From positions 124,001-188,000 of the forward strand of contig JAKOXH010000017.1 in the NCBI GenBank assembly GCA_029781135.1: a stretch of DNA of 64,000 bases. Reading direction: 5' to 3'. This document shows positions 33,546-41,693 of this stretch, in pieces. The stretch is from Planctomycetota bacterium (lineage in GTDB: Bacteria; Planctomycetota; Planctomycetia; Pirellulales; Lacipirellulaceae). Every line of letters begins with the position of its first letter. The first letter of the stretch is position 1. The position numbers were made by a program, and so were the translations under genes. A model generated the notes under the pieces. That model searched no databases. It worked only from the letters and a program-made list of their open reading frames with translations, and had not been told where the DNA came from.

Positions 33546-35072
33546 ATGGCGGATGAGGCGAACAAGGCGGAACTGACGCGGCGGCGATTGTTGCAGGGTG
33601 CCGCGGCGGCGGGATTGGTGGCAGGCGGACCAGACGCAAGTTTATGGGGAGCGGATGCTGTCGCCAAGGATGCGGCCGCTAATCCGGTGGTCGCGGAAAA
33701 TCGGCGCGCCGGGACGCGCGAGTGGATGCTCACGAAGACGGCGATTGATCCGGCCACGCGGTACCGGTCGCCGGCGATTGAGGGTTATTGTTCTCATCGG
33801 ACGATTAAGGCCGGTGAGACGATTTCGTTTCATGTGAGTACGAATCCGGCCGCGGCATTCACGCTCGAGCTCTACCGCACCGGCTACTATGGCGGCATGG
33901 GTGGGCGGCTCGTGAAGCAATTGGGCGAATTCAAAGGGGCAGTTCAGCCTGATCCGCCGGTGGGGCCGAAGCGGGTGCGGCAGTGTGAATGGCCGGCGTG
34001 CGCGGAGCTCACGATTCCCAAGGATTGGCTGAGCGGCGTGTACGTGGGGAAGCTCACTGCCAAAAGCAGCGGGGTGCAGAGTTACGTGATTTTCATTGTG
34101 CGGGATGAGCGGCCGGCCGACTTTCTGTTCCAGTGCAGCGATCATACGTGGCAGGCGTACAATCGGTGGCCGAAGCAGTTCGCGCTCTACGACGACGGCA
34201 GGAACGAGTGGTATTGGGGCGGCGATGTGCAGGTGAGTTTTCGCCGGCCGTATGGGAAGTATTGCCAGATTTTGGATGCGCCGCTGTCGACTGGTTCGGG
34301 AGATTGGTTTTTGTGGGAGTTTCCTTTGGCCTATTGGATGGAATCGCAGGGGTATGATGTGTCGTACATTTCGAATTCGGATACGCATCGCGATGCCGCG
34401 GGATTGCTGCGAGCCAAGGGATTTTTGAGTGTCGGGCACGATGAGTATTGGACGATCGAGATGTTCCGCAACGTGCAGGCGGCGATTGCGGCGGGGGTGA
34501 ACGTGGCGTTTCTTTCCGGCAATGCCGTGTGCGGGCGCATCAAATTTAACGACGCTTTCGATGCGTTCGAGCGGGTAGGTGTTTTTGGTCCGCCGGGCGG
34601 GATGCGCGAGTTCGACCACATGAATTCGCTCGAGCACAGTCGGCCGTATGCGAATGAACTGGTTGGTGCCCATAGCACGGGGCCTGTGACGGGCGGGGCG
34701 GATTGGGCGTGTCGATTGCCCGACCATTGGGTGTTTAGGGGGACTGGAATGAAGGAGGGGGATGCGATTCCGGGACTGGTGGGTTGGGAGTGGCATGGTG
34801 ATCCGGCAGCGATTCCGGGTTTGGAAATCGTGGCAAGCGGGCCAACACAGCAAGCGCCCGGCGAGCCGAACGGCGGGAGGTTTACGGCCACGATCTATCC
34901 TGGGCCGAAGGGGAATTTCGTGTTCAATGCGGCCACGTGCTGGTGGGCGGATGGGATGAGCGAACCGCCGGGCTACGTGCGGCCGAAGGTGTATACCGCG
35001 CCGCAGGGGCCGGATCAGCGCGTGCAGCAAATCACACGGAATTTGTTGGAGCGGATGCGGCGCAAGGCGTAA
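33546..35072 (+). CDS. Tat-exported DmfA2-like (N,N-dimethylformamidase large-subunit-type) protein
   Basis: A 508-residue protein of the N,N-dimethylformamidase beta-subunit family. It starts with a twin-arginine signal (LTRRRLLQGAAAAGLVAGG), then a small beta-domain (GETISFHVSTNPAAAFTLEL) and the main domain with FQCSDHTWQAYNRWP, GHDEYWTIEMFRNVQAAI and FLSGNAVCGRIKF. Most planctomycete and actinobacterial relatives have no known substrate, and no small dmf subunit is nearby, so true dimethylformamidase activity is unlikely. AGGAAGG stands seven bases before the ATG at 33546; a GTG three bases earlier is also possible. Confidence 0.82.
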   Translation: MADEANKAELTRRRLLQGAAAAGLVAGGPDASLWGADAVAKDAAANPVVAENRRAGTREWMLTKTAIDPATRYRSPAIEGYCSHRTIKAGETISFHVSTNPAAAFTLELYRTGYYGGMGGRLVKQLGEFKGAVQPDPPVGPKRVRQCEWPACAELTIPKDWLSGVYVGKLTAKSSGVQSYVIFIVRDERPADFLFQCSDHTWQAYNRWPKQFALYDDGRNEWYWGGDVQVSFRRPYGKYCQILDAPLSTGSGDWFLWEFPLAYWMESQGYDVSYISNSDTHRDAAGLLRAKGFLSVGHDEYWTIEMFRNVQAAIAAGVNVAFLSGNAVCGRIKFNDAFDAFERVGVFGPPGGMREFDHMNSLEHSRPYANELVGAHSTGPVTGGADWACRLPDHWVFRGTGMKEGDAIPGLVGWEWHGDPAAIPGLEIVASGPTQQAPGEPNGGRFTATIYPGPKGNFVFNAATCWWADGMSEPPGYVRPKVYTAPQGPDQRVQQITRNLLERMRRKA

Positions 35073-35360
35073 CGGCGAAATTTTAGCCGAATAGTATCTC
35101 ACGCAAAGGCGCGAACGATACCGGAGAAATATCTCACGCAAAGACGCGAAGGCGCAAAGGGAATGCAATTCTTACCACGAAGTTCACAAAGTACACGAAG
35201 GCGAAGAAAGGTAAGTACGAGCGCTAGAAAGTACAAGCGACTGCTTGTCATGTTGTTGTGAGAAAGTCAGCTATCCTTTGCGCCTTAGCGCCTTGGCGTG
35301 AGGTCGGATTTGTGCGGCGAGTTTCGAGATAGGGTGAGAATTGTCGTAGGTGGTGAAGTA
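35073..35360. repeat. Intergenic copies of the Ctcacgcaaag-type repeat
   Basis: CTCACGCAAAGGCGCGAA (from 35099) and CTCACGCAAAGACGCGAAGG (from 35137) are direct copies, and TTTGCGCCTTAGCGCC (about 35277) is an inverted copy. This is a repeat type seen in many bacterial genomes. No gene is present. Confidence 0.8.
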
Positions 35361-37808
35361 ATGCGAAGACAGTGGTTGTTGCTTTGGTGTGTAACTCTCC
35401 TGCCAGTTCTGGTGTTGTGCGATCCCCTGGCGAGCGTGGAGGGCGCCGAGTTTCGGCTGGCGACGTTTCGGGCGGATGTGACGGTGCCGCTAGGGCATCG
35501 ATTGATGGGGATTTTGCCGGTGAAGGCCCAGCGGGTGGCGGATCCGCTGGAAGCGCGCGGGTTCGTGCTCTTGGGTGGTGATGCGCCGATCGTGTGGGTC
35601 GCCGTGGATTGGTGCGAGATTCGCAACGAGGCTCATGATCGCTGGCGGGAAGTGTTGGCGGAAGCAGCGGGGACCAGGCCGGAGCGAGTGATCGTGACGT
35701 GTTTGCATCAGCATGATGCGCCGGTGGCGGACCTTGGCGCGCAAGAGTTGCTGAATGCGGTTGGACTACAAAAGCAGTTGTGCGATCCGGAGTTTCATGA
35801 AGAGTGCGTCCAGCGTGTCGCTAAGGCGCTGCGCGAGGCATTGAAATCGCCGCGGAAGGTAACCCACTTTGGCGTGGGGCAGGCGATCGTGCATAACGTG
35901 GCATCGAACCGCCGGATGGTGCTTGCAGGGGGAAAGGTGGAGTTTTCACGCGGCAGTAGCTCGGGCGGGGACAAAGCGATGCGCGATGCGCCGGACGGGC
36001 TCATCGACCCGTGGCTGCGGACGCTGAGTTTTTGGGATGGCGACCAGCCGCTCTTGGCGATGCACACGTATGCGACGCACCCGATGAGTTATTATGGTCG
36101 TGGGGAGGTGAGTGCCGATTTCGTGGGGATCGCCCGACGGATGCGCGAGAAGGACGATCCGCGGGTCTTTCAGATGTACGTCAACGGTTGCGCCGGTGAC
36201 GTGACGGCGGGAAAATACAACGATGGGTCGCCAGAGAATCGGCCGATCTTGGCCGAGCGATTGCATGCGGCGATGCGGGAAGCTGGGAAGGGCGTCCGTC
36301 GCTGGCCAATTACAGAGATTGGCTTCCGGACGGCGGAGATGTCGTTGCCGTTTCGTGGCGGCGAACAGTTTTCGGTCGCTGCCTTGCAAGCGAGACTGCA
36401 TGATACCAAGCTCGACGAGCGCGAACGCATCTTGGCGGCCATGGCACTCGCGAGTCGGCAGCGGGTGGATAGCGGGCGCAAGATCTTGGTGCCGTGTTTG
36501 GATTTCGGGCGGGCAGTGGTGGTCTCGCTGCCGGGCGAGTCGTTCGTCGGGTATCAACTGATGGCCCAACGAATTCGGCCGGATGTGCCGGTGCTGTGCG
36601 CGGGCTATGGCGAGTGCTGGACGGGTTACATCCCGACGCGGGCCGCGTTTGCGGATGCGTTTACGGATAAGTGGTTGTGGGTTGATCGCGGGGCCGATGA
36701 GGCGATTCGGACAGCGCTTGTGGGAGTATTGCGTGGATCGAGGCCGCGGCCGCAGCAAACAACCGATGCGGCGAAACCTGTGGGAATCACGAACGACGTT
36801 TATCCAGCAACGGCCGAACATCCGCGGTATAGCGAAGGCTCAATTCTGCCGCTCGCCGATGGCAGTTTGCTGTTTGCGAATACGGAATTCGACCAGAGCG
36901 CGAGCGACTTTGCCAAGGCACGGATTGTAGGACGGCGATCAAGCGACGGCGGCAAGAACTGGGGGCCAGCCGCAATTTCGCAGGAGAACATCGGGCAGTT
37001 GAATGTGATGTCGGTGACGTTGCGGCGCTTTCGCACGCAGCAGGCGGCGTCGTTGGGGATGTTTTACCTCGTCAAAAACGGGCACGACGATTTGAAAGTC
37101 TATCTGAAGACATCACCGGATGACGGCCGCACGTTTGGCGAGGCGCGGCTTATCACCAATGCACCGGGTTACCATGTGATGAATAATGACCGGGTGACCG
37201 AGCTGCTCGATGGGCGACTCGTGTGTCCGGTGTCGTGGGCGAAGGATGTGGAGAAGGATGGCCATTTTACTTCGTTTTGCTATTGGTCGGATGATGAAGG
37301 CCGGACGTGGGCGGCGGGAAAGAGTAGGGTCGATGTGCCGCAGCGCGGGGCCATGGAACCGGAAGTGCTGGAACTGGACGATGGCCGATTGCTGATGATC
37401 CTCCGCACGCAACTGGGCGAGATTTATGCGAGCCATTCCACCGATCGGGGTGAGAGTTGGAGCGCGGCCGTGCCGTGGGGCGTGAAATCGCCGGAATCGC
37501 CGGCGACGTTGCGGCGGATTCCGGCCACGGGGGACCTGCTGCTGGTGTGGAATCCGGGGTTTGCGGCCGGAACCGATCATGGCGGCAAACGCACGCCGCT
37601 GGTGGCGGCGATTTCCACGGACGAAGGGCGCACGTGGGGGCCGCAACGGGTGCTCGAAGACGAAAACAATCAGAGCTATGCCTATACGAGCCTTGTGTTT
37701 TGTGAAGGCAAGGTACTGCTCAGTTATTACGTCGGCGAAAACGTGACGGGGCGGATTTCGACGCGGTTTCGGGCGGTGCCGGTGGAGTGGTTTTATCGGG
37801 CGAAATAA
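35361..37808 (+). CDS. Secreted neutral-ceramidase-like domain fused to a sialidase-like propeller
   Basis: An 815-residue exported two-domain protein. After a signal peptide (RRQWLLLWCVTLLPVLVL) the N-terminal half (to about 480) resembles neutral/alkaline ceramidase-like proteins, with TCLHQHDAPVADLG and HTYATHPMSYYGRG supplying likely zinc ligands and QMYVNGCAGDVTAGKYN. The C-terminal half is a sialidase-type beta-propeller with five Asp-box motifs (SSDGGKNWG, SPDDGRTFG, SDDEGRTWA, STDRGESWS, STDEGRTWG) and an Arg-rich active-site pattern. The combination could strip glycosphingolipid-like substrates, but each domain could act on unrelated esters or sugars. The ATG at 35361 follows AGGTGG. 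Confidence 0.82.
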   Translation: MRRQWLLLWCVTLLPVLVLCDPLASVEGAEFRLATFRADVTVPLGHRLMGILPVKAQRVADPLEARGFVLLGGDAPIVWVAVDWCEIRNEAHDRWREVLAEAAGTRPERVIVTCLHQHDAPVADLGAQELLNAVGLQKQLCDPEFHEECVQRVAKALREALKSPRKVTHFGVGQAIVHNVASNRRMVLAGGKVEFSRGSSSGGDKAMRDAPDGLIDPWLRTLSFWDGDQPLLAMHTYATHPMSYYGRGEVSADFVGIARRMREKDDPRVFQMYVNGCAGDVTAGKYNDGSPENRPILAERLHAAMREAGKGVRRWPITEIGFRTAEMSLPFRGGEQFSVAALQARLHDTKLDERERILAAMALASRQRVDSGRKILVPCLDFGRAVVVSLPGESFVGYQLMAQRIRPDVPVLCAGYGECWTGYIPTRAAFADAFTDKWLWVDRGADEAIRTALVGVLRGSRPRPQQTTDAAKPVGITNDVYPATAEHPRYSEGSILPLADGSLLFANTEFDQSASDFAKARIVGRRSSDGGKNWGPAAISQENIGQLNVMSVTLRRFRTQQAASLGMFYLVKNGHDDLKVYLKTSPDDGRTFGEARLITNAPGYHVMNNDRVTELLDGRLVCPVSWAKDVEKDGHFTSFCYWSDDEGRTWAAGKSRVDVPQRGAMEPEVLELDDGRLLMILRTQLGEIYASHSTDRGESWSAAVPWGVKSPESPATLRRIPATGDLLLVWNPGFAAGTDHGGKRTPLVAAISTDEGRTWGPQRVLEDENNQSYAYTSLVFCEGKVLLSYYVGENVTGRISTRFRAVPVEWFYRAK

Positions 37809-37871
37809 TGAAGTGATGGCACGGTGGTGGCAACTTCTTCGAGTCGATGGGACATGGCAACTGCGCGCCGG

Positions 37872-37957
37872 GATTGAAGCTCGCAGCGCGAGCAAGAGCG
37901 TTGAGGTCACAAATTGGTTAGCGCACAGTGCTCTTGCTTGCGCTGCGAGCTTCGATC
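37872..37957. repeat. 28-bp-arm inverted repeat between convergent genes
   Basis: Left arm 37872-37899 contains GAAGCTCGCAGCGCGAGC and right arm 37930-37957 contains GCTTGCGCTGCGAGCTTC; over 28 bases the arms differ at two positions, with a 30-base loop. It sits midway between the two converging ceramidase-like genes and could stop transcription from both sides, though there is no T-tract. Confidence 0.88.
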
Positions 37958-37965
37958 GATGTGAT

Positions 37966-40152
37966 TCAGCGCTGAGCGGCTGCGGTGTGCTGGGCGATTT
38001 CCGTCGGCGTTAGGGCACGGTCGTAAACGGCGACATCGCTGAGTTTGCCTTCGAACGTGGTGGTTTTGTCGTTGCGGCCGGCGAAGAACCAATCGTCAGC
38101 GGGGGACACAGCATTAGTAATTGCCCCGGTGATTTCTGGTTCTGGCTGGCCGTTGAGATAGACGCGGACGTTATTGCCTTCGCGAACGAGGGCGAGGTGG
38201 TTCCAAGTGCGAGATTCGATCGCCGTGTGCCCTTCTTGTTGCTTCCTGAGTTCCTTATCGGATTCCAAAAACAGGTGCCCCGAGGCGAATTCGGTGCCGC
38301 CGATGCCGAGTTGGATCGGGCCGTGGGAGAATAGATAACCGGTGACGGGACGGGCGTCGTTCGGCAGGCCGTTCCAGAACCAGAATTCGACGCTGTAGTT
38401 GGCAGCGACGTTCGGCACGCGGGCACGAAGGCGGCCGCCGGCGAAGTGGGTGGCGTGGCTGGTTTCGCCTACATGTGAAAAGCCGGTGCCGGGCGGGCCG
38501 GCGAGGTAATGGGCATAGCCGGATTCGTAGACGGCGGTGGGCGGCGTGGCGTTGGTTGTTGGCGGTGCGCCCTCACCCCGGCCCTCTCCCGGCGGGAGAG
38601 GGAGTGAAATGTTATTAGCGATGTTGCCGCTCATGTCCCACAGGCGCCAGTAGGCGCGGGGTTGGGAGGCGAGGATTGTGGCCGCGTAGCTGCCGTCGTT
38701 GTCGTTCACGGGGCGTCGCGGTTTTTCGGCTACCCTTTCCAGCAGGCTGAGGAGTATTTCGGTGATCTTCGGTTCGGCGCTCGCTTCGAGGCCGGCGGTG
38801 CGGGCGGGCCAGGTGGTGTAGCCACCGAGTTCGTGTTGTTCGGGCGGCGGGATGTAGCCCTCGGCGCCGTTGGCGAGTTCGATGTTGAAAGTGGCAGGGA
38901 GAGGACTTTGCCGCTTGAGCTTGAGGCCGGTGAGGGCGAAGACTTCGTTGGGAATCGCCGTAATGCCCAAATCGCCGATGCGGAGAGCTTGGAGTTTCAG
39001 TGTTCGTTCAGGCTCGGCTGCCAGCATGATTTGTTCGAGGGCGTAGACTTCCGGCTGACCTTTCGGCAGACGGTTGCCTATTTTTTTGGCCATTTCCTGG
39101 GCCCATTGGAGTCGTGCCGCGTCGGGCGTGCGGCGGCGGAGCGTCACCTCGGCTTCCTGCATCGCGAGCGGTACGTTCGGTTGCCATTTGATTTGGCAAT
39201 AGAGGCCCTCGGCCATTTCGGCCAGGTCCGCGGCGTAGCGATCGTACTCGCGCGAATTGGTGGGCGAGCTGTAATCCATCGAGGCCAGGTCGCCGCTGGT
39301 GCCTTGCGACATGGCGACGATGCAACTGGTCGCGCCGTCGCTGCCGTCGAGCCGTTTGCCCAGATATTCGGCAAAGCGGCCGAAGTAATCGGAAGAGACC
39401 ATCGGCGAGCCGACGTAGTGCATCGAAAAATTGGCGAGCGCCGCGAGCGGTTTGCCGTCGGTGGTCTGGATGGCCAGGAGGGAAAGTTCATCATCGACCG
39501 GGCCGGAAGGGCCGATGGCATCGGGACTGAGAAAGCCGGGGTGCATGTTCGCCCGGACGTTGAGTTCGCCGAACGGATCCTTGATGAGACGATCGGGGCG
39601 ACGAATGTAGCGCCGGCAGTAGGTGTATTTTGGTGCATGCGTGCTGGCCCAGCCGATTTGTGCGGGCCGCAGCCGTTCATTGGCGAGTTGGATGGCGCGC
39701 ACGAGTTGCGGAACGAGAAACTTGGGATAGGCCGAGTCGGCACGGCTGCCGAGACAGCCCATCGAGGCGGGGGCGGAATGGGTGTGCGTCGCCGAAATGA
39801 GCATGTGATCGGTGGGAATGCCCGTGAGCTCGGCGGCGCGTGTTTTGGCTTCGTCGAGCAGTTCGCGCGGCAGCATGCAGCTATCGACGACGACGATGGC
39901 AATCTTGGTGCTACCACTCGCCAGGACGAAGGCCCGTGCGAACAGGCGGTCGGCGACCTTATCGGCCGAGCGCTCTTCGAACATGCCGTTGACGATGACG
40001 GGGAACGTCGTCGGGGAAATGTCGACGGCGATGGCGCCACATTTCAGTGCGTGGGAACCAGGCGGGGTTGGCCCTTCGGCCAACGACGGAACAGCGAATA
40101 AGGTGAGTGCCAGAAGAAATAAAGTGGACAACGGGAGGGAAATATGAGCCAT
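37966..40152 (-). CDS. Secreted neutral-ceramidase-like protein with C-terminal LamG domain
   Basis: A 728-residue exported protein. After the signal peptide (LPLSTLFLLALTLFAVPSLA) comes a neutral/alkaline ceramidase-like domain to about residue 500, with SATHTHSAPASMG, LANFSMHYVGSP and the Ser/Gly-rich VAMSQGTSGDLASMDY typical of the family. The C-terminal 200 residues form a LamG/concanavalin-like lectin fold (YSVEFWFWNGLPND to KLSDVAVYDRALTPTEI). The linker contains LPLPPGEGRGEG, which is the translation of an inserted palindromic repeat. The ATG at 40152 directly precedes the signal peptide; the earlier ATG at 40230 is in a repeat. Confidence 0.85.
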   Translation of the reverse strand: MAHISLPLSTLFLLALTLFAVPSLAEGPTPPGSHALKCGAIAVDISPTTFPVIVNGMFEERSADKVADRLFARAFVLASGSTKIAIVVVDSCMLPRELLDEAKTRAAELTGIPTDHMLISATHTHSAPASMGCLGSRADSAYPKFLVPQLVRAIQLANERLRPAQIGWASTHAPKYTYCRRYIRRPDRLIKDPFGELNVRANMHPGFLSPDAIGPSGPVDDELSLLAIQTTDGKPLAALANFSMHYVGSPMVSSDYFGRFAEYLGKRLDGSDGATSCIVAMSQGTSGDLASMDYSSPTNSREYDRYAADLAEMAEGLYCQIKWQPNVPLAMQEAEVTLRRRTPDAARLQWAQEMAKKIGNRLPKGQPEVYALEQIMLAAEPERTLKLQALRIGDLGITAIPNEVFALTGLKLKRQSPLPATFNIELANGAEGYIPPPEQHELGGYTTWPARTAGLEASAEPKITEILLSLLERVAEKPRRPVNDNDGSYAATILASQPRAYWRLWDMSGNIANNISLPLPPGEGRGEGAPPTTNATPPTAVYESGYAHYLAGPPGTGFSHVGETSHATHFAGGRLRARVPNVAANYSVEFWFWNGLPNDARPVTGYLFSHGPIQLGIGGTEFASGHLFLESDKELRKQQEGHTAIESRTWNHLALVREGNNVRVYLNGQPEPEITGAITNAVSPADDWFFAGRNDKTTTFEGKLSDVAVYDRALTPTEIAQHTAAAQR
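38570..38604. repeat. Common palindromic repeat (GGCCCTCTCCC type) inside a coding region
   Basis: CCCTCACCCCGGCCCTCTCC followed by CGGCGGGAGAGGGAG. Copies at 9963-9998 and 55208-55239 are intergenic. Here it is in frame with the ceramidase-LamG gene and encodes the LPLPPGEGRGEG linker. Confidence 0.9.
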
Positions 40153-40198
40153 CTGGGGCGTCCGCCTGGTTCTATTGTGATGCGGGAATGGGCTGCAC

Positions 40199-40350
40199 AT
40201 GCCCATGCCGAGCCGTGGGCATGGCACCATGGTAGCGGAGGTGGGGCGGAATTGCAGCGGGTGCGCGGCGAGTTAGATAGCCGACCCGTTTCGGGTCGGC
40301 GTCCCTCGACCTTGACACAGCGTAACGCACCCGGCCGAGACGGCCGGGCT
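40199..40350. repeat. Intergenic repeats upstream of the ceramidase-LamG gene
   Basis: A family C segment (GCCCATGCCGAGCCGTGGGC, 40201-40220) is followed by two short palindromes, CCGACCCGTTTCGGGTCGG (about 40281-40299) and CGGCCGAGACGGCCG (about 40332-40346). Confidence 0.7.
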
Positions 40351-40360
40351 ATGTACGTTG

Positions 40361-40849
40361 CTACGCGTCGGCGTGGCCGAGGAGGAAGCTGGTGATGCGT
40401 TGCGGTGTGACGATGCCGACGATGCGCTGGTTGCTATCCAGCACGGGCACGTGGCGGTGGCCGACGACGGCCATCACGCACAGGGCGGCGCCGGAGGAAT
40501 CGGTGTCGTGGACGAACACCGGATTTTTGGTCATCACCTCGTGCACGGGATGAGTCAATAGTTCACTTTCGAGGGCGACTTTATTCAGCAGGTCGCGATC
40601 GGTGAAGATGCCGACGAGTTTGCCTTCCTCCTCGACGAGGGCGCAGGAGACATGGCGGGTGGCGAGGAGCTTAATCGCTTCAGCGACCGTTGCCTGGGGA
40701 GAAATGCTCGTGTAGGGCCGGGCCTGGATGGCGGCCACGGGTTCTTCGGAGAGGGCTTGCTCGAGCGTGTTGTGGTAGGAGCGGGGCTCGTAGTTGTGCA
40801 GCGGATCGATGAATTCTTCGGTCGCGGTGGTGTTCTGATTCGTGTTCAT
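40361..40849 (-). CDS. CBS-domain protein
   Basis: A 162-residue protein with a tandem CBS pair in the C-terminal 130 residues (EPVAAIQARPYTSISPQATV, then VHEVMTKNPVFVHDTDSSGA); GIFTDRDLLNKVAL is a typical nucleotide-site strand-helix. The N-terminal 30 residues are polar and unstructured. It starts three bases after the end of the next CBS gene, so both are one operon, and they may act as a heteromeric Bateman sensor. Confidence 0.88.
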   Translation of the reverse strand: MNTNQNTTATEEFIDPLHNYEPRSYHNTLEQALSEEPVAAIQARPYTSISPQATVAEAIKLLATRHVSCALVEEEGKLVGIFTDRDLLNKVALESELLTHPVHEVMTKNPVFVHDTDSSGAALCVMAVVGHRHVPVLDSNQRIVGIVTPQRITSFLLGHADA

Positions 40850-40852
40850 CGT

Positions 40853-41323
40853 TCAGGCTCCTTCTCGTTGAGCGTAGTGCGTTGACTGCCCGATCCGCTG
40901 AACGGAGACTTGTTCGGGGAAGTGGTCGGCGACGTATTCCATCAGACCTTTTTGGCCGGTGAGGCCGGCGAGGCGGCCGTCGTCGTCGACAACGCCCACG
41001 AAGCGAGTGTTTTCATTTTGCATGGCCCGCAGCACTTGCACGACAGGGTCGGTGAGACGGACCCAACGTGCCGAGGTGCTCATGTAATCGCGAATAGGCG
41101 CCTCGATGACGGCGGGATTCACGGAGAGCATCTGACGCAGCATGCCTTCGTTGAGAATGCCGAGGGGGCGACGCTGGTCGTCGATGACGATGACGCAGCC
41201 GAGGCCCCGTTCGCGCATGCGTTGAATGCCTTCGCGTACGGAAGAACTTTCGCTGGCGACGACGGGATCGCGGAGGTTGAGACGACTCACAGGGTCGCTC
41301 CGCATGTTTTCCTTTAACCCCAT
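40853..41323 (-). CDS. CBS-domain protein
   Basis: A 156-residue protein with a tandem CBS pair: RLNLRDPVVASESSSVREGI opens the first domain and IRDYMSTSARWVRLTDPVVQ the second. GVVDDDGRLAGLTGQKGLME gives the second nucleotide-binding element. It is the first gene of a two-gene CBS operon. Its partner and the third CBS protein at 28368 differ enough in sequence to sense different signals. Confidence 0.88.
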   Translation of the reverse strand: MGLKENMRSDPVSRLNLRDPVVASESSSVREGIQRMRERGLGCVIVIDDQRRPLGILNEGMLRQMLSVNPAVIEAPIRDYMSTSARWVRLTDPVVQVLRAMQNENTRFVGVVDDDGRLAGLTGQKGLMEYVADHFPEQVSVQRIGQSTHYAQREGA

Positions 41324-41693
41324 AGGATGTTCCTTTGGCGTGGGCGAATTGAGTTGTGCCAGTTAGCAAGGCCGACGAGGAAGTTGGCCTGAATCGGCGC
41401 TCCGCATTCCGGCGCGCCGCATTCGGGTCAAGAAGAGACGAGCCAGCAAACGCCGTGCCGGGTCATGGCGCGCGACAAATGGCGGAAAGGCGGTGTGCTG
41501 TGCGGCACAGCTGTTTCAGATCGGCACACAAGTGGTCCGGGTGGCGCACTAACACAAGCTATGGCACTGGGCAGTGGGTGGCATGCTTTCCCGCGTGAGC
41601 GGGTAAGCATGTGTTGTGCATCGACACTCATGCTCACGTCGCTATCGCGACGAGAGCATGCCACCCAGCGACGAACACAAAAGAAGAGATCAG
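41324..41693. other. Intergenic region with the GAGAGCATGCCACCC repeat
   Basis: These 370 bases lie upstream of the CBS operon and at the 3' end of the sulfatase gene. GGCATGCTTTCCCGCGTGAG (from 41580) and GAGAGCATGCCACCC (41654-41668) form a palindrome-rich unit related to one at 63087-63165. No gene is seen. Confidence 0.6.

Noticed and set aside
33546..35072. A true dimethylformamidase
   Set aside because: No small-subunit gene is nearby and the family is broad in planctomycetes; only the family name can be supported.
33642..35168. Long minus-strand frame (508 codons) opposite the DmfA2-like gene
   Set aside because: It has composition typical of a shadow frame (very high Arg/His/Pro), and the plus strand has Tat and family motifs.
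38662..40101. Long plus-strand frame (479 codons) opposite the ceramidase-LamG gene
   Set aside because: It is rich in Gly/Arg/Glu without domain character and mirrors third-position GC of the real gene.
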